A DNA stretch of 64,000 bases. Origin: Anticarsia gemmatalis. Taxonomy: Eukaryota; Arthropoda; Insecta; Lepidoptera; Erebidae. Positions 27,042-40,606 of this stretch are shown piece after piece; position 1 is the first letter of the stretch; each line of letters begins with the position of its first letter. Made by a program: the position numbers and the translations under genes. The stretch covers positions 10,248,001 to 10,312,000 of the forward strand of contig NC_134760.1 in assembly GCF_050436995.1 (NCBI RefSeq). Reading direction: 5' to 3'. The notes below the pieces were generated by a model. That model did no database searches, was not told where the DNA came from, and saw nothing but the letters and a program-made list of their open reading frames with translations.

Positions 27042-27087
27042 ATGCGTGTGCCGTCGTTGTCGTGGTCGGAGGCGGTGGAGTGCGTGC
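27042..27087 (+). CDS. candidate alternative first coding exon downstream of DRE promoter
   Basis: ATG opens MRVPSLSWSEAVECV up to a GTGAGT donor at 27088, ending in phase 1 (C), which would join to 43064 as Leu-FPNVPAAPG. If unspliced, the frame stays open to a TAG at 27222-27224 (60 codons) with G/C third positions through about codon 39, so the exon boundary is uncertain. About 140 bp before the ATG is G/T-rich and 5'UTR-like, with short uORFs (an ATG-TGA and a 20-codon frame starting MFCVVSRGV). An aPKC form starting here would lack PB1. A separate nested transcript is equally possible. Confidence 0.3.
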
Positions 27088-29767
27088 GTGAGTGCGCGTG
27101 GCAGACGTTTTACTGCAGCATCAGCGCGTGCCAGCAGATCGCGAAAGCTCACAGCGTGTTAGCTCAACCGTACCCGAGTTTAGATGTTGTGATCGCGGCT
27201 CCGTCGTGTGCTTCACATAGTTAGTATCTCGTGTTTGAAACCAATTAACTGTTACATTATTTGTGTTTCTTCGATCTTTTCTTTAGTTAATTGTTTTTGT
27301 CTACTATTCTCTAATACTGTATATGTAATTCTGATATATTTTGGCCATAGACTTATTACTCTAAAATCTATTTGATTTAAGTATTTGAATATATTTGAGT
27401 AACTCTTTTCCTCGTTGTCATATCTGTAATCAAATGATCCTTGAAATGAATGATTTTGATATCTATTCGATCTATCGGCATACTGTCGGTGTAACATATG
27501 GACGTGTCCGCAGACTTGTGAATATTAATGTTCAGTATTGAACACGCTGCAGTTTCACTTGACACTTCAGTGACGTATTGATAGTTTTATTATTACTACG
27601 TGTCGTTACTAAAGTGATATGTTTTGCTGTAGTCGAGTCGACAACAATAATAATGGTGTACATCACTAGTAGAATTTTTTGTTGTAGTTTTTAGCCTTAA
27701 ACTGGAAAATAGCTATAATATCTATTATTATGTTAGACTATGAAAAGCAGTATATTAGAATCCGGAAAGCATATTCAGACGTATGTGATGTAACAAAGAA
27801 AGTAATATATGAATTTCGTAATTAAAATTGTAACAAATCTTTTAAACCTTTGGAAACAAACTCGAGTATTAACAAATCACTCAGGAATTTTCTCGACAAC
27901 AATCAGCAAAGTAAGCCAGGTGTTCAACGGCTCATGACTCATGAATACGACCGGGTGTGAACAATTAGGGTAACTTACCCCCATACAAACTTCCCTAATT
28001 AATTCTAAAACTCCACACACTCATATACTCGTCAAAATAAACAAAGAGATTTAACAAAAAGTTTATTCTTTTATCAAAAAAGTTATAATTGGCACGTCAC
28101 TAGCCTGATGCAGGTTGCGCTGGCCGGTGACAAATTAAAAAATATAAATTTGGCGGGATTTTTGACAGTTCAATTTTTTTTACTGTTTTTAATTTATGTT
28201 GTTTATTGAAACTAAAACAAAATATTATTGATTGGAAAATAACAATGAACATAAGATAACTCATGCTTACTCATGCTACATGTATCTATCACTACATGAT
28301 AATCACTGTTTGTGCTTCCGTTACTGATAAAACAGGTAATATCGAAAGCTTCATAAAGAAAACACTATCACATTAACGGACTGAATACAAAATCAAGCAC
28401 ATCACATTAAAATTGTATTTATGTCCTTCAACGAAAACGTTTTTAAACTCCATTAACGAGACAATAAATAATTATCACTTAATTGAACTATTTACAAATT
28501 AATTGTATATAAAATTACATTAAATCTCGACCACGTCCGGTTCCCGGTCGACTGTTGATTTAAAGCTACGTACACACCGAGGTTCTGTGAATGGAATCAA
28601 AATATGAAGTTCGCTCTTTTTCGAACACGAAAACTGCACACACAGATAAAGACATGCTTTAAATAGACGCTTTCGTCACAATTTTGTATAATAAATTATG
28701 CTGAATTTTTCAAAATTAATATTTTTTTATGATATTTAAATGATTTATCAATTAGTAGTTTTTCTGCTTTAAATAATTTTAGAAAATATGATGTATTAAG
28801 AGATTTACATTTTCCCATTATTTTAAAATATTTCCCTTCAATCCACGCCATCGAAATATAACAATAAGTATATTTGTTACACCCCAATGTACAGAACCTT
28901 TACAAGCGGTTTACACGAGATCGCATCATTTGCCGGACACACGGCGCGCAATGAAGCCCAACTCATTTCTGTTTAAACGTTAAAGCGATAATAATAATTG
29001 TATGACGCCGCTGTCTCATTCATTAATTGCGAATGTTCAGAAATAACTTGCTTTTGTATTTATAACTGGTTTATGAACGATTCATTCTGATAGGAGTTAT
29101 TGTAGTTAATAACTTCTGTGATAAAAACTTTTTCATTTATCAATCAAGCGTGATGTTAAAAAAACTAAAATGTTGGACAAATGTGTTTGGCTCGAATCAC
29201 TCCTGGCTTTGAACTAATATATTTTTCCCAGTGTTTGTCACGAGTATGAAAGTTAAGAGCTTAACTTAGCTTTTACAGAAATAAAACAGTAATAATATAT
29301 ATTATATGCAACATTCAAAATAAGCTTAGTTTGCTGTATATACAAATAGTTAAATAAACAATTAGACTCAGCGTAAATAAAATTTACAGCTAAATGATAG
29401 ATTCTTGTTTGACAGTCAATATCATGGAACTGTTTTATTAATATTAATATTGTGACATTAGATAATATTGGTTTATCGGTCACATCAAATAACAAATATT
29501 TATTATATACGTGAAAGTTTGTGAGAATATGCAATAACAATTAAATTTATTTACATATTATTACGCTCACTAATTTTCCTGTATTAACTCAAAGCCCATT
29601 ATTTTTCCCGGATAACCTTTCCACGTATACGAATGTCAGGGGCAGAAGTTAGTAATAATAAATATTACATTAAATTGTACAAATTCCATAATAATATTGT
29701 ATTCAGCTACAATCCTGGTCGCATTTACACTCGGCGACAGAAATCCGAAATACTTAGAATTGTTGCA

Positions 29768-29836
29768 GTTTCGTAGCGCCACTTCTCGTAGACGCCTACG
29801 GTCGCTACGGCTACGTCGTAGCCACTTCTACGAATT
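29768..29836. repeat. CGTAG-rich direct and inverted repeat cluster
   Basis: CGTAGCGCCACTTCTCGTAG and CGTAGCCACTTCTACG flank nested palindromes (CGTAGACGCCTACG; GGCTACGTCGTAGCC). Confidence 0.7.
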
Positions 29837-30135
29837 GTACAAATAGTTTATGCCTTGTTCGTTTGGCTTTAGATTCGATTGTGGAATTTGTCCTCTAAAT
29901 GTAATATTATAGCAGGTTCTAGATTTATATGCTAACTAGGTATGTTGTTTGCAATGTACGTAAATTGAAAATTGCTATTCTAAACATTTTTGCTTTGATA
30001 AAATAGAAGTAACAATTGTATTCAATGACGTTTGCATCTCATTATACTGTTTTATATAACGACGCGATTTCTTGCTTAACATTTACAAGATAATAAATTT
30101 AAAAATACGCTTCACTAATTCACAAACTATAACCT

Positions 30136-30200
30136 ACTAGCTTTGGCCTTCGCCCGCCTATAAAGATTACCTAGGGTCAAAAGTATGTGATAATCCGTAA
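30136..30200 (+). mobile_element. short LINE 3'-end remnant
   Basis: ACTAGCTTTGGCCTTCGCCC followed by TACCTAGGGTCAAAAGTATG resembles a degenerate RTE-type tail. Confidence 0.4.
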
Positions 30201-31325
30201 TGTTTTTGTGCAACAGTAACAAACATACATACTTACAGACTTTCGCATTTATAATATTACTAGAGTACATAACTATCAAAATATTTTCTTTTCTACTCAA
30301 CATATTTAACTATCAAACAAATCTATCCACATTCTTATACAAAAAATATAATTGCGACCTTACACTACCTAGCCTAAATATCTATGTCCAAGACTTCCCC
30401 TACAAAGCGTCACTCGGAGTTCCTCCCAACTTGGCGGCCGCAGTCGCCGGCAACTTTACTAATAACATGATTCGAGTTCGCCTGTTTATTTCTTGCACAC
30501 TTTATGTTTACTGTTTTCTTTTAGTTGTTGAGTATTCCGACCGTTTGTCTTTAAATTTAAGGTTTAAAATATGCTTTGAAAGTTTGTTTGGAATATCCTC
30601 CGTAGTTAGCCTGTTATATATCTTTTCAAACGTTGTGGATTGTACGATAACGCATGTAATGTGAATAATTATTTACTGGTAAAAAGCATTGTACAATTTT
30701 ATTGTTTGTTCTCCCAAATAAATAAAATGCAATCAAGGAATTATGTTGCATCCATTAAGTACAGTCAATGCATAGATACATAGTCATAATATAAAGTCTT
30801 TTTCTCATCGGGGTAAACAGAGAAAAGAAAATATTAAACCAATATGTGTGTGTATTTAGTCATAACAATAGAATGAAACACATTATGACTCGTACGGAAA
30901 TTTCTTATCAGAGGCAAAAAGTTATTTTCCTTAAAATCCATATTATTCCATAACAAAAAACTATTGATAACGAATGCAGAAGACACACAAAGTAAGAGAA
31001 AAGTTGATCGTTCAATCGAGCCAATATCATTGAGTGAGTTGCCTCAACTGCCTCCACCGCTCCGACTGAGTCATGTTTCATTACGAAATTGGAAAGTTTA
31101 CCCCGTGTTTGTTACATTGTTGTTTTGGTAACATATGGACTTTATCTCCTACCAGATATTTGGTACTATGACGGCCTACGACGCTTAAAATAGTATACTA
31201 TTTCGTGGGATATTAACGAGATTTTGATCGTGAAATACTTTTCTAAATCAATTTATAAGTTAACTGTAACCGTGTAACAGCTAAAGATTTTTTCACATTA
31301 AGTTATTATTTTAAAGTTATGTCAC

Positions 31326-31582
31326 ACTAGCTGACCCGCGCAGCTTCGCTTGCGTCACATAAGAGAGAATGGGTCAAAATTTTCCCCGTTTTTGTAACGT
31401 GTTTCACTGCTGCTCTGCTCCTATTGGTCGTAGCGTGACGATATGTAGCCTATAGCCTTCCTCGATAAATGGGCTATGTAACACTGAAAGAATTTTTCAA
31501 CTCAGACCAGTAGTTCCTGAGATTAGCGTGTACAAACAAACAAACAAACAAACTCTTCAGCTTTATAATATTAGTATAGATA
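31326..31582 (+). mobile_element. dispersed ~250-bp repeat family A
   Basis: Full-length copy starting ACTAGCTGACCCGCGCAGC and ending TTAGTATAGATA; very similar to the copy at 42066 along its whole length. Confidence 0.85.
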
Positions 31583-34500
31583 TGTGCCAGAGGGTTCAGA
31601 TATACCATAGGTTATATTTGAACTTATGTCATCAGATTTACGATTTCATCGATTACGATTTCATCAGACTTTGAGGTGACTTAGCCGCGTGGTAAAGATT
31701 CATACACAAACGCCAATGTTTTAATAAGCTCCTCAGAACGGTAAAAACCACTTCTAATGGTACCGTTGACTTTAACCATTGACTTTAAACCACAAGGCGA
31801 TCACTTCTTTTTAACGGCGAAAACGAGACTTTTAGTTTTAAAAGCATTCGCGGCCTTACAATTTATTTCACTGGCTCACGATTCACCAACTATTTTTCTC
31901 ACATTCTCACGCTAAGCTTCGGCTAAAGGTCCAATACACTAGTACAGATCCTTAAAGCAAAATATTCGATTAAGTGTCCCTGGTGATTAAGTGGGATGTT
32001 ATATTAACTAGGGTACTAAATTATCAATATTCTACGACTCCAGATTTTATCGAAAAGGAACAAACTACTACTTAATACATTTTATTTTTATATCATGGAA
32101 GTATTCATTAAAATTAGACCTTCCGCTTCCTTCCTCTTTTAAGCAAGCTTAACCTGTAATTTTATCTAAATAATGACTATGTTCAAACATGCGCCAAAAT
32201 TATTTCATCTAAAGCAACCTCAAGTTAATGCTAAAACAGGCTGTAAACATCCCAATGTACACTCACGTTAAGCTCTGCATTCAAGTCAGGTACCCATTTG
32301 GTAAACAAAGTGATTGGCCGCGCCGCGATAACGGCCGACCACGTAAGTTTCCAAGAAAACTTGTTAAAAGTATATCTATTAGTAGAAGATGGGTATTTAG
32401 GTGAGCCCCGCTAAGTGTTCTCGCACACGAATCAACCGAATAGTTTTGTTTTTATTGAAACTTTTTTATTAGAGCTCACCGTGTTGTTTACGTGGATTGA
32501 CTTGGGCTTTTTATGTGCAATTTCGCTGTGATTTAGATTGCTTTTGATAGTAGTAAATAAAGTGTGGTTAACATTATAGAAGTTAATTGATTGTAACTTA
32601 AAAACTGTATTATATTTTTGTTATAAGGACGAGCATATTGACGAATTGAATGCGTCGTAGCGACTAAAATAAATGTTTGCATTAATCTAAAAGCCAATCT
32701 GGTGTAGCTATAGTTCATTCAAAACTTCCAAGAATCTGCTCGCAATTAACCGAAAACAGCATTCTCATAGCTGCCTTAGAAAATAAATATGAACGTGTTT
32801 AAAGTATTGTAAAATAGAAACCAAAAAATTCATTGTAGTAGTTATAAATCACTTGTATCTTAAACCAACACGGTCAATGTCGTTTCAATAAGTACTCGCT
32901 TGTAGTACAAGTAGATACTATGGCTTAAGATAATCTGACCTTCTATATACACTGCGATAACAAAGATTTGATAAAGATAAGTGTTTCTGTAGCTAAATCT
33001 AGTAACAAGTTAACTGTTGTTATAAATATTTGTTTTAAATCAAAATTTACTTTAAAAAAGTGAACAATACTCTTTATTTAATTCGGATTTCTACTCGTTT
33101 TATTTGACGGTTCTATTTATTTTTACAAACATATAGAATTGGAATAAACCATTATAATAATAGTGCAAATTTTCGATATAAAAACGGCCTCGATTGGTGA
33201 TAATCATGTATTGATCCAGATTTTATCCCTGAGCTTGTTTAAAATTACAGTAAATACTGGTTAGTTGTTGCGTTAATATCTACACTTTCGCGTGTATAAT
33301 ACTTTACAAAAGTAGCCTCTATCTCGACTTAAAATTAAAAAGCCTTTACATTTAACAATCAGGAGGAATAAATCTAGCACCCCAGTTACTCTTAAAGAAG
33401 ACAAGATAAACGTAAGAATCTCAGATCTGTCTGCCGTAGTACTAATCGATTTATTTACGAGCTCTTTGCCGAGATGCTATCAGCACGCAATACGTTCACC
33501 GTCAGTGAGAGAAGGGCTTAACATTGTTTTTGTAAGGACGTTCGCTTGTAGGTAATTTTGGTTTGTTTGTTATTGTTCGTATCTTTGGTAGTTGGGTCTG
33601 TTAAAATATGTTCTTAAAGAACTACTAATTGAGTTGATGATGATGAGTTGTAAAAAATCTTATTTTAGGAATGAGTAAAAATAGCTCCATATGTCAGTTT
33701 TCTATCGGGAAAATGTGGCTACCAAAAACCGCCCTGGTAACCATCAATTGGATCTGTCGATGGAGAATCTTTGGAAGCTAAAAAACACTCCTGTGCCCTC
33801 TCTTTGGTTGTGTGGGGAGACGAATTGAGATATTTGAGCTAAGCGTTTTCAATTAAAAATAAAATAACATCCTGAATTTTGTCTTTCCAATGTAATATCG
33901 CATTGTAGATCACTACATCCTATTTATACACAAAGCATAGTCCAATTAGTACCCATTGTACAATGCATCAGGCTATACCAGTGCTTCGCTCCAAACATGC
34001 TAGAGTCCTTTGTGTGGACCACACGGAGTACGGTATTGACTTAGTAAATCATGTGCTTCTACCAGAATACAACACGGTAATAAACTACAGTGGGATCAAG
34101 TCTGTTGTTCAGAGTTTCAAGACCATATGTAGATATGCTGTTAAGATATTTGCCTTGGTACATTTCTTGTCTTAAGAAACTTATTTGAAAAAGTGTTGAC
34201 TCTTTAAATAAATACATTTTTTTTAATGCTTATAGATGTTATGACATCGACTTTGATACTACTATTGCAAATACTTTTGTATGAGATCTATTGATTGTAT
34301 GAAATATAGTGATGAAGAAATTGTGGTTTATTAACAGGGACTAACTTAATTAACTTGTAGAATAAATAGAATATAACATTTTTTCGTTATAAAGACAATA
34401 ACTATGTATAATGTTCAAGTAACTCACGAAACGAGGTGACTAAATATCACAACACATCTTGAATTAAGACGGCCTAAACAGTCAAGGAATACAAACCTAT

Positions 34501-34809
34501 TTTTTATGCATATACCAGCTATTCTTTTACAGCCTATATTTTATACCTAAATTATTGTGCCTGCCTGTATTATTTCATCCACGTTTGCAAACGTAAGAGG
34601 CGCACAAATGACAGAGTTATTTGTTGTAGTCATTTCACAATCGATCCGTTTGAACTGTTGCCAATTATGTTATTTTCTTTCTACTGTACAAATAATACAC
34701 AGACGGTAATGACAAAGTAAAGGAATAGTTTAGTGCAAGCCGTCGACATTAGAGTTTGTAAAAATATCAATTTATGATTCTTTGTTTTTTTACATAAGGA
34801 CGATAGCGT

Positions 34810-34883
34810 CAAAACTCATACAAAAAAAAACGTCATTGAATAGATAAACTACTGCTTAATGTACTCTCAGAAACCGGGGGTTA
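34810..34883. mobile_element. fold-back MITE, family B copy 3 (right arm only)
   Basis: Starts at the loop (AAACTCATACAAAAAA) and keeps the right arm to AGAAACCGGGGGTTAG. The left arm is missing. Confidence 0.8.
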
Positions 34884-36087
34884 GTCAACAACATCATGAT
34901 ACCTTTTTTCGATTACTAATACTTTTAATGTTCTGACAGACTCTTTGTACAGTGTTATCTATTAATGTGATTCCCCAAATAAACCAATTTCACGAAAAAA
35001 AAATCTGCCATTTAGATGTGTTACATTTCAATCTAGGTCTCGCACAAATAAATAGGCGATTTGTACTATGTTATTTTACGCAACGAAAAAGGCTGTTTAT
35101 TTGGCTTTTAATCAAATTAAAAGCTTAGAACTTAGGTTTATTGCAGGCAGCAAATGTTTTATGCTATCTAAAACTTATATTAATAAACGGTATTTGAAGC
35201 GCACAAAATAACGCATCCCACACGCGGTAACGTAACTCAGTAAATATTAGATCGCAGCACCGTCTTGCGTATAACTCGCTTACTAATTCATCCCCCGCAT
35301 GCACGCCCGTGACGGTCTGCAAACGCCGTGTAACTTGGAATTAGCTGGCAACTGATAGTTATGGTATGAATAACTTGCGACGTTAGCTGTTGAAAGCTTA
35401 TTGTCCGTTGCTATTCTGAGATTGGAGAAACAGTTTTAGAATTGTTGCTTACGTTACACTTCTGCATATCGTTCGAGTTCATAGTTCAATGTGACTTATC
35501 TGTCTGTGGTTATATTCTTTGACAGTAAGCGTATTATTAGTTATCCTTATCGATAGTTGGCAAAGATATAGATAAGGGAAGACGCGAAAGTACTGGTTTA
35601 AGCAGGTATACTGTAATTTTTGGTCGATTTTGACCAAGGCGATACTCAACTATCGAAGATAATTAATTTGACTGACAGCACTCGAGATCACTTGAGATCA
35701 CTTAAACCAGAATATAATTTATTAATAGTTCAGAAACATAATACAGGAAATACCAAAGTTAACTTACTAATAAAGCATTGAAGTACCATTAATAAACCCT
35801 TGATTATAGACAACGTAATATAATAAACTAAAAGCTCTATTCGCTAAACAAAATCAGCAAACCCAGCGTTCCGATATTATAAAAATCCCGCACTTTATTT
35901 CCCGGGCACACCTCTATTTTCAACATCATTATATGAGAGAGATGCCCGACATTCCCCGCGTTAACGGGCGAACGCATCGACGATATTAAAAAAAAGAAGA
36001 AGAAAAAAGTTCCAATACACTAACAGGAAATATAAATAAAGATGGGTAAAGGTCAACAATCACGCTTGCACCCCAAAAAAAATCTGC

Positions 36088-36157
36088 CTCGGGTGTCTTC
36101 GGGTGAATTCGGGTATTCTCGGGTCTTCCCGGGTTATTTGGGGCTCTCCCCGGTTAT
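36088..36157. repeat. 10-bp periodic TCGGGT array
   Basis: Seven consecutive 10-bp units with core NTCGGGTNNN (CTCGGGTGTC, TTCGGGTGAA, TTCGGGTATT, CTCGGGTCTT, then decaying), in strongly AT-rich DNA. Confidence 0.85.
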
Positions 36158-39029
36158 GTTGCCGTGGTAAACAATCGTTCAGTGTTTTTTCAATAAAACA
36201 ATATTGTATGTGTAGGTTTGCATGACGAGGGTACGTGATAATATATTTATTTGATAAATACCGACACCTTTTAAATAAACCGAAGATGGGTAGATTATCT
36301 GAGTTTTGTGTTCCGATTTAAATCCATTGTAATGGGTTTACATTCAGGTGTTTTACGTTTAAAAACAATATTTGCGATGCTATTTTGCGAATCCAAATAA
36401 ACAGGACGAGGTTGTTTATACTTTTTCATTAAACAGTCAGTATTTATATAAAATTTAATTAATCTTTCTTACAACAGTAAAAACTAATTAAAATTTTCTT
36501 TGAAAAATTATGAAGTTCCGTTAGTTTTATATTGCTAGACAAGGGAGGCTCTATAATTAAAAATACGAAGTCTGTTTTGAATACACACAACTTTATTCAT
36601 AAATCATCATTCTTATATTTTTTGAGAGAATTTATATTTAATTAATATGAACTATTCTAATATTGAAAGACCTTCAGCGATTTTACGAAGCTTTTGTCTG
36701 CTCTAGAGAATCGCGTACGACACGAGCAGATATCGTAATTGTCAACAAAAGAAATCGAATTTAACTCGAAATAGGTGTCGACCGCGCGAGGGCGCCACTG
36801 TCAAGCGGCCAATTGTTTTCTTTACAAAAGATTGGATTTGACGCCGTCCTTTGTCTACCTATCTTATTTACTTCCTTTTTTCTTTAGTGAAATAATTTAG
36901 AGAATTAAATTGCATTACCTTTCTCGTGTAGTCGTGAATGAATTCGAGTTTATTAAGTGCTGACTGCTGTTTGCGGTGGTGAGCCAAGTTTCGTGTTAAT
37001 TATACCGTGTCGAGATTTTAATTTAATTAGTTGTGAGTACGTTTCTTGGTTTTGTCAGTGTGTAAATAATATCTCTTGGCGCTACGTTATTTTAATTATG
37101 TTGGGAAGACAATATTTTGTTCATTATGCCAGCGTTAGTGGACTTTAGCCAAGTTAAATGTTTATTGCTGCATGGCGAGACGTGTAATTTTGCAACTGAG
37201 AATTTAAGCATGTCTTCAAAAAAAGCTGTTAGAACGAAATAGTTATAATATAGAAACTAAATATTTTATGGTGTCCGTAGATAGATTATAATTCAACAAT
37301 TTGAAATTGTAGTCGTTTGCTTTGGTAAAAAAAATACCAAAATTTGTTATTTAACACTTAAATTAGCATTATTAAGTCGATTCACTACATTTAAGTTTCA
37401 ATATAAAAGGTTAAACCTATGAAAAGTATCTTCGTCTAAACGCTTTCCCCGAGAAGAGTTTATAAAGAGCATTGTTTAAGATAAACAAGACGTTTGTCCC
37501 ACGATAAAGCAGTTTAAATAATGTACCATAGGGATGGAGGGACAGAGGGCATACGAGACCCCATAACGGTGTTGGACGATCCAATTTATAGGTTAAACTG
37601 ATCGGAACAGTTACCTTAGTAAATTGTTACTGCTCTTAAATGTTGTATGACGTGTTTAATACTCACCCTCTTATTCATGAACACACTATAAACTTATTTT
37701 AGTTAAACAACTACTATAATATGTTTTCTCTTTTTCATTTCGCTAAGGAGTGAAAGAAACAAAACTCTTTATAAACCTTTCATAACTTGATATATTTTTA
37801 TGAATAAGAGGGTTAGTTTTCTTAAGTTACTTGTGTGGTTATTGTTCATGGAATTTTGAAATGATGAATTCTGAGTTAGGTCCTAAGACTAAAAATTTTT
37901 TTTGCTCTTGTTTTTCTAATTGGTTTGAGAAGAAAGAAAATAACAACAATAATATTTATTGACATAAAAACAGGTCTTACATACTTATTAGAAGCCCTAA
38001 AAAGAGATTCTAATAATTAAAAATACATAATTATATCAGACTATGTATTTTGCATCGATCTATATCTATACTGATAAATGATTACTCATAATAATTACAT
38101 AAATACAAGTGTTAAGTGGCAATTAATTAGCATTGCATCATAACTACAAATAACTCATTCTCTTCAGTCATTTCCTAGATGACTCATAGATAAGAACCTC
38201 TTAAACATTTATGTTACCCTGGTATTTCTGAACAAAATCACCTTCTAATATACTTACGTTATTTATATCGATAAATCTATAACTATACATAGTTATGAGG
38301 GGGGCAGAAACTGTTAAGACATAAGATAATTGTGAGCAACTCGGTTATCTATTTATGCATATCTTTTAAACTTTCGCGTTGCATATTTATTATATAATAA
38401 AATACAGGAATTAACGTGAACACGCACTTTAAGTGCACTGGCTAGACCGATTTAGCATGTGACCACAGCGGCAGCCAGTGTGACCTGCGCCAAAACGGCA
38501 ATATTTATTGACTTAAACTATCCTAAGTTTTAAAATTCTCACACACAACAATTTTTTGTCACAAAATTTACCCGGTTTAATTAACGTGTCCTGCGTTTTA
38601 AAACAATACAGTTTTTAACTCACAAAATTAAGTCATAATATCATGTCCAGTGAATTATAAACTGTAACAAGAAAGACAAGCTTTGTCCTCAAATAAGAAA
38701 TAACAGTCGCAGTGGTATACAATGATACTTTGTATTGCACTGAACAACTACAAAATAAAACCACGACGGCCACTCGCAAAGTAATTGAGACTTAACTGTC
38801 TTCGGACTATGCTTTGTTTGAATGTGCCATGTTTAAATGCTAAAGGATAACTTAATATTGTTCTTTAGTATCGTTTTCATTTAATTCACTGGTCCGTTCT
38901 GACTTTATCTCGTTTCGTGATGATAGAGAATGGTATTTTTTACACAAAGCATGGCGACACAAAAGCAATTCTTAGTGCGAGAGTTGTCTTTTTAAAGTAA
39001 ATAAATTATATAAATAAATAAAATAAATT

Positions 39030-39086
39030 TAACTCATTACTGTCCCATTGCTGGGCAAGGGTCTCCTCCCGTAATGAGGGAGGGTT
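39030..39086 (-). mobile_element. LINE 3'-UTR remnant
   Basis: ACTGTCCCATTGCTGGGCAA and TCTCCTCCCGTAATGAGGGA match the 'CCCACTGCTGGGCAAAGGCC'-type sequence common near moth LINE 3' ends. Strand is inferred. Confidence 0.45.
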
Positions 39087-39170
39087 TTAATAAATTAAAG
39101 TAAAGTAAAATAGATATAGTGATTTTGGATGTCACTTCTTACGTTTAGATAAACTAACATATTATAATTA

Positions 39171-39207
39171 TCTCTCTCTACTCTCTCTCTCTTTCTCTCT
39201 CTTTACA
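39171..39207. repeat. CT-rich microsatellite
   Basis: Interrupted (TC)n run: TCTCTCTCTACTCTCTCTCT and CTTTCTCTCTC. Confidence 0.9.
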
Positions 39208-40482
39208 CTAAACTGTAATCACTTTAGCACTGCTGAATATTATGAAAAATAAAGGCTCATAAATCAATAAAAATATAAAGCGAGGAATGTTTAGCGAGTC
39301 TAGTCCATATATAGATTCCATTTAGTCATCTCAACCTTGGGCTTTTTACATTTTTAAAGATGCGTAAAAGTTACGGTGCCAATTAAGAGAGCAGTCGTTA
39401 AGTTAAATTAAGACTTTTAACAATACTGAACGTTTTACTGCTGACGGTTTAAGAAAAGTACGTGGATGGAATTTGTACTGCGGGATTTGAGAGGCTCTAT
39501 GTCCATTTTCTTTAGAAACAATACGACTCCTTTCAACATTACATTTCTATGAAACTTTTTCTTTCACGAAACCTTTCACGCCTCTTATACCCGGCTTTGT
39601 AAGCAGAGTTATGTTTTCTCGTCTTATCTAATAAGAAGTAAGCCTATCAAAAGCCTATATAGAAATTAGAAATATAGTATTTTAACAGACCCAGGATTCA
39701 AACCCGAAACCTGTGATCAGCAGTTATATAGATTTGAATTCGGACAACAGAAGCAGTCTCTTTATACTTTTCCCTAAATACTTCGGAACACGGTAAATAT
39801 ACAAAAGTGTCCAATAACAGGAAAACAGAGCCTTCTCACCTTCCAATTGTAAGGCGATTAACTTCCTTTTGTCTATTAACATTAAGACAGAGGAGTATCA
39901 CGTTCCACGCTCAGAGACAAGTGTGTGACGTCACATCCGCTACGTGACGTCACACGAAAGCCAGGCGTCTGCCGCTAACTGCCAGCGATACCCGAGACGG
40001 ATGGCCACCACTTATATCCGGTTATCCGGGTGTCCTCAAACACATATTTATTACGAATATTACTTATTATTTTACCGTGTGCGACGCTACGTTGGTTTAG
40101 TGTTCTGTGTATATTTCTATAATTATTAGGCTACAGGAAAAGAGACGTTCTCGTAGTTTATAAATTGTATTATTTAAATTTAGTTAAGATGAAGCGATGT
40201 GGGGTAATATGAAGCAGTAGTGGCCGCATTGCCGCCTTGGTCATGCATTTCGCTAGGACAGTTTTATAGCAAGTTTTAAAGGAGCTAACCCTTATTTTGA
40301 AGTCTAATATTACTATTAAGTCAATTATAAATTTAAAATAATGTGTTTATTATATAAAAGCTAACAATAAGACGAAATAATAAAATGCCTTACCTTACCC
40401 TACCTTGTAAAAATTGCAATGCCTGAAAAAGGCTACTAAATTTATCGCTACCCTTAATATAAGATCTTTTTGTATATATACC

Positions 40483-40606
40483 TTACCCCCGGTTTCAGAG
40501 TACATTTAGCGGTAGTTTATCTATTCAATAGCTTTAAACTCATACTTAAAAAAAACGCAATTGAATAGATAAACTACCGCTTAATGTACTCAGAAACCGG
40601 GGGTAA
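40483..40606. mobile_element. fold-back MITE, family B copy 4
   Basis: TTACCCCCGGTTTCAGAG ... CTCAGAAACCGGGGGTAA, arms pairing almost perfectly around AAACTCATACTTAAAAAAA. Best-preserved copy. Confidence 0.88.

Larger units (their letters stand above)
27225..31325. other. non-coding, presumed intron
   Basis: AT-rich with small GC patches at 28920-29000 and 30395-30470. The long frames here lack coding character. Confidence 0.45.

Noticed and set aside
30200..30664. 154-codon plus-strand frame
   Set aside because: Phe/Ile/Leu-rich chance frame in AT-rich DNA; no domain, no codon bias, begins at the end of a LINE remnant.
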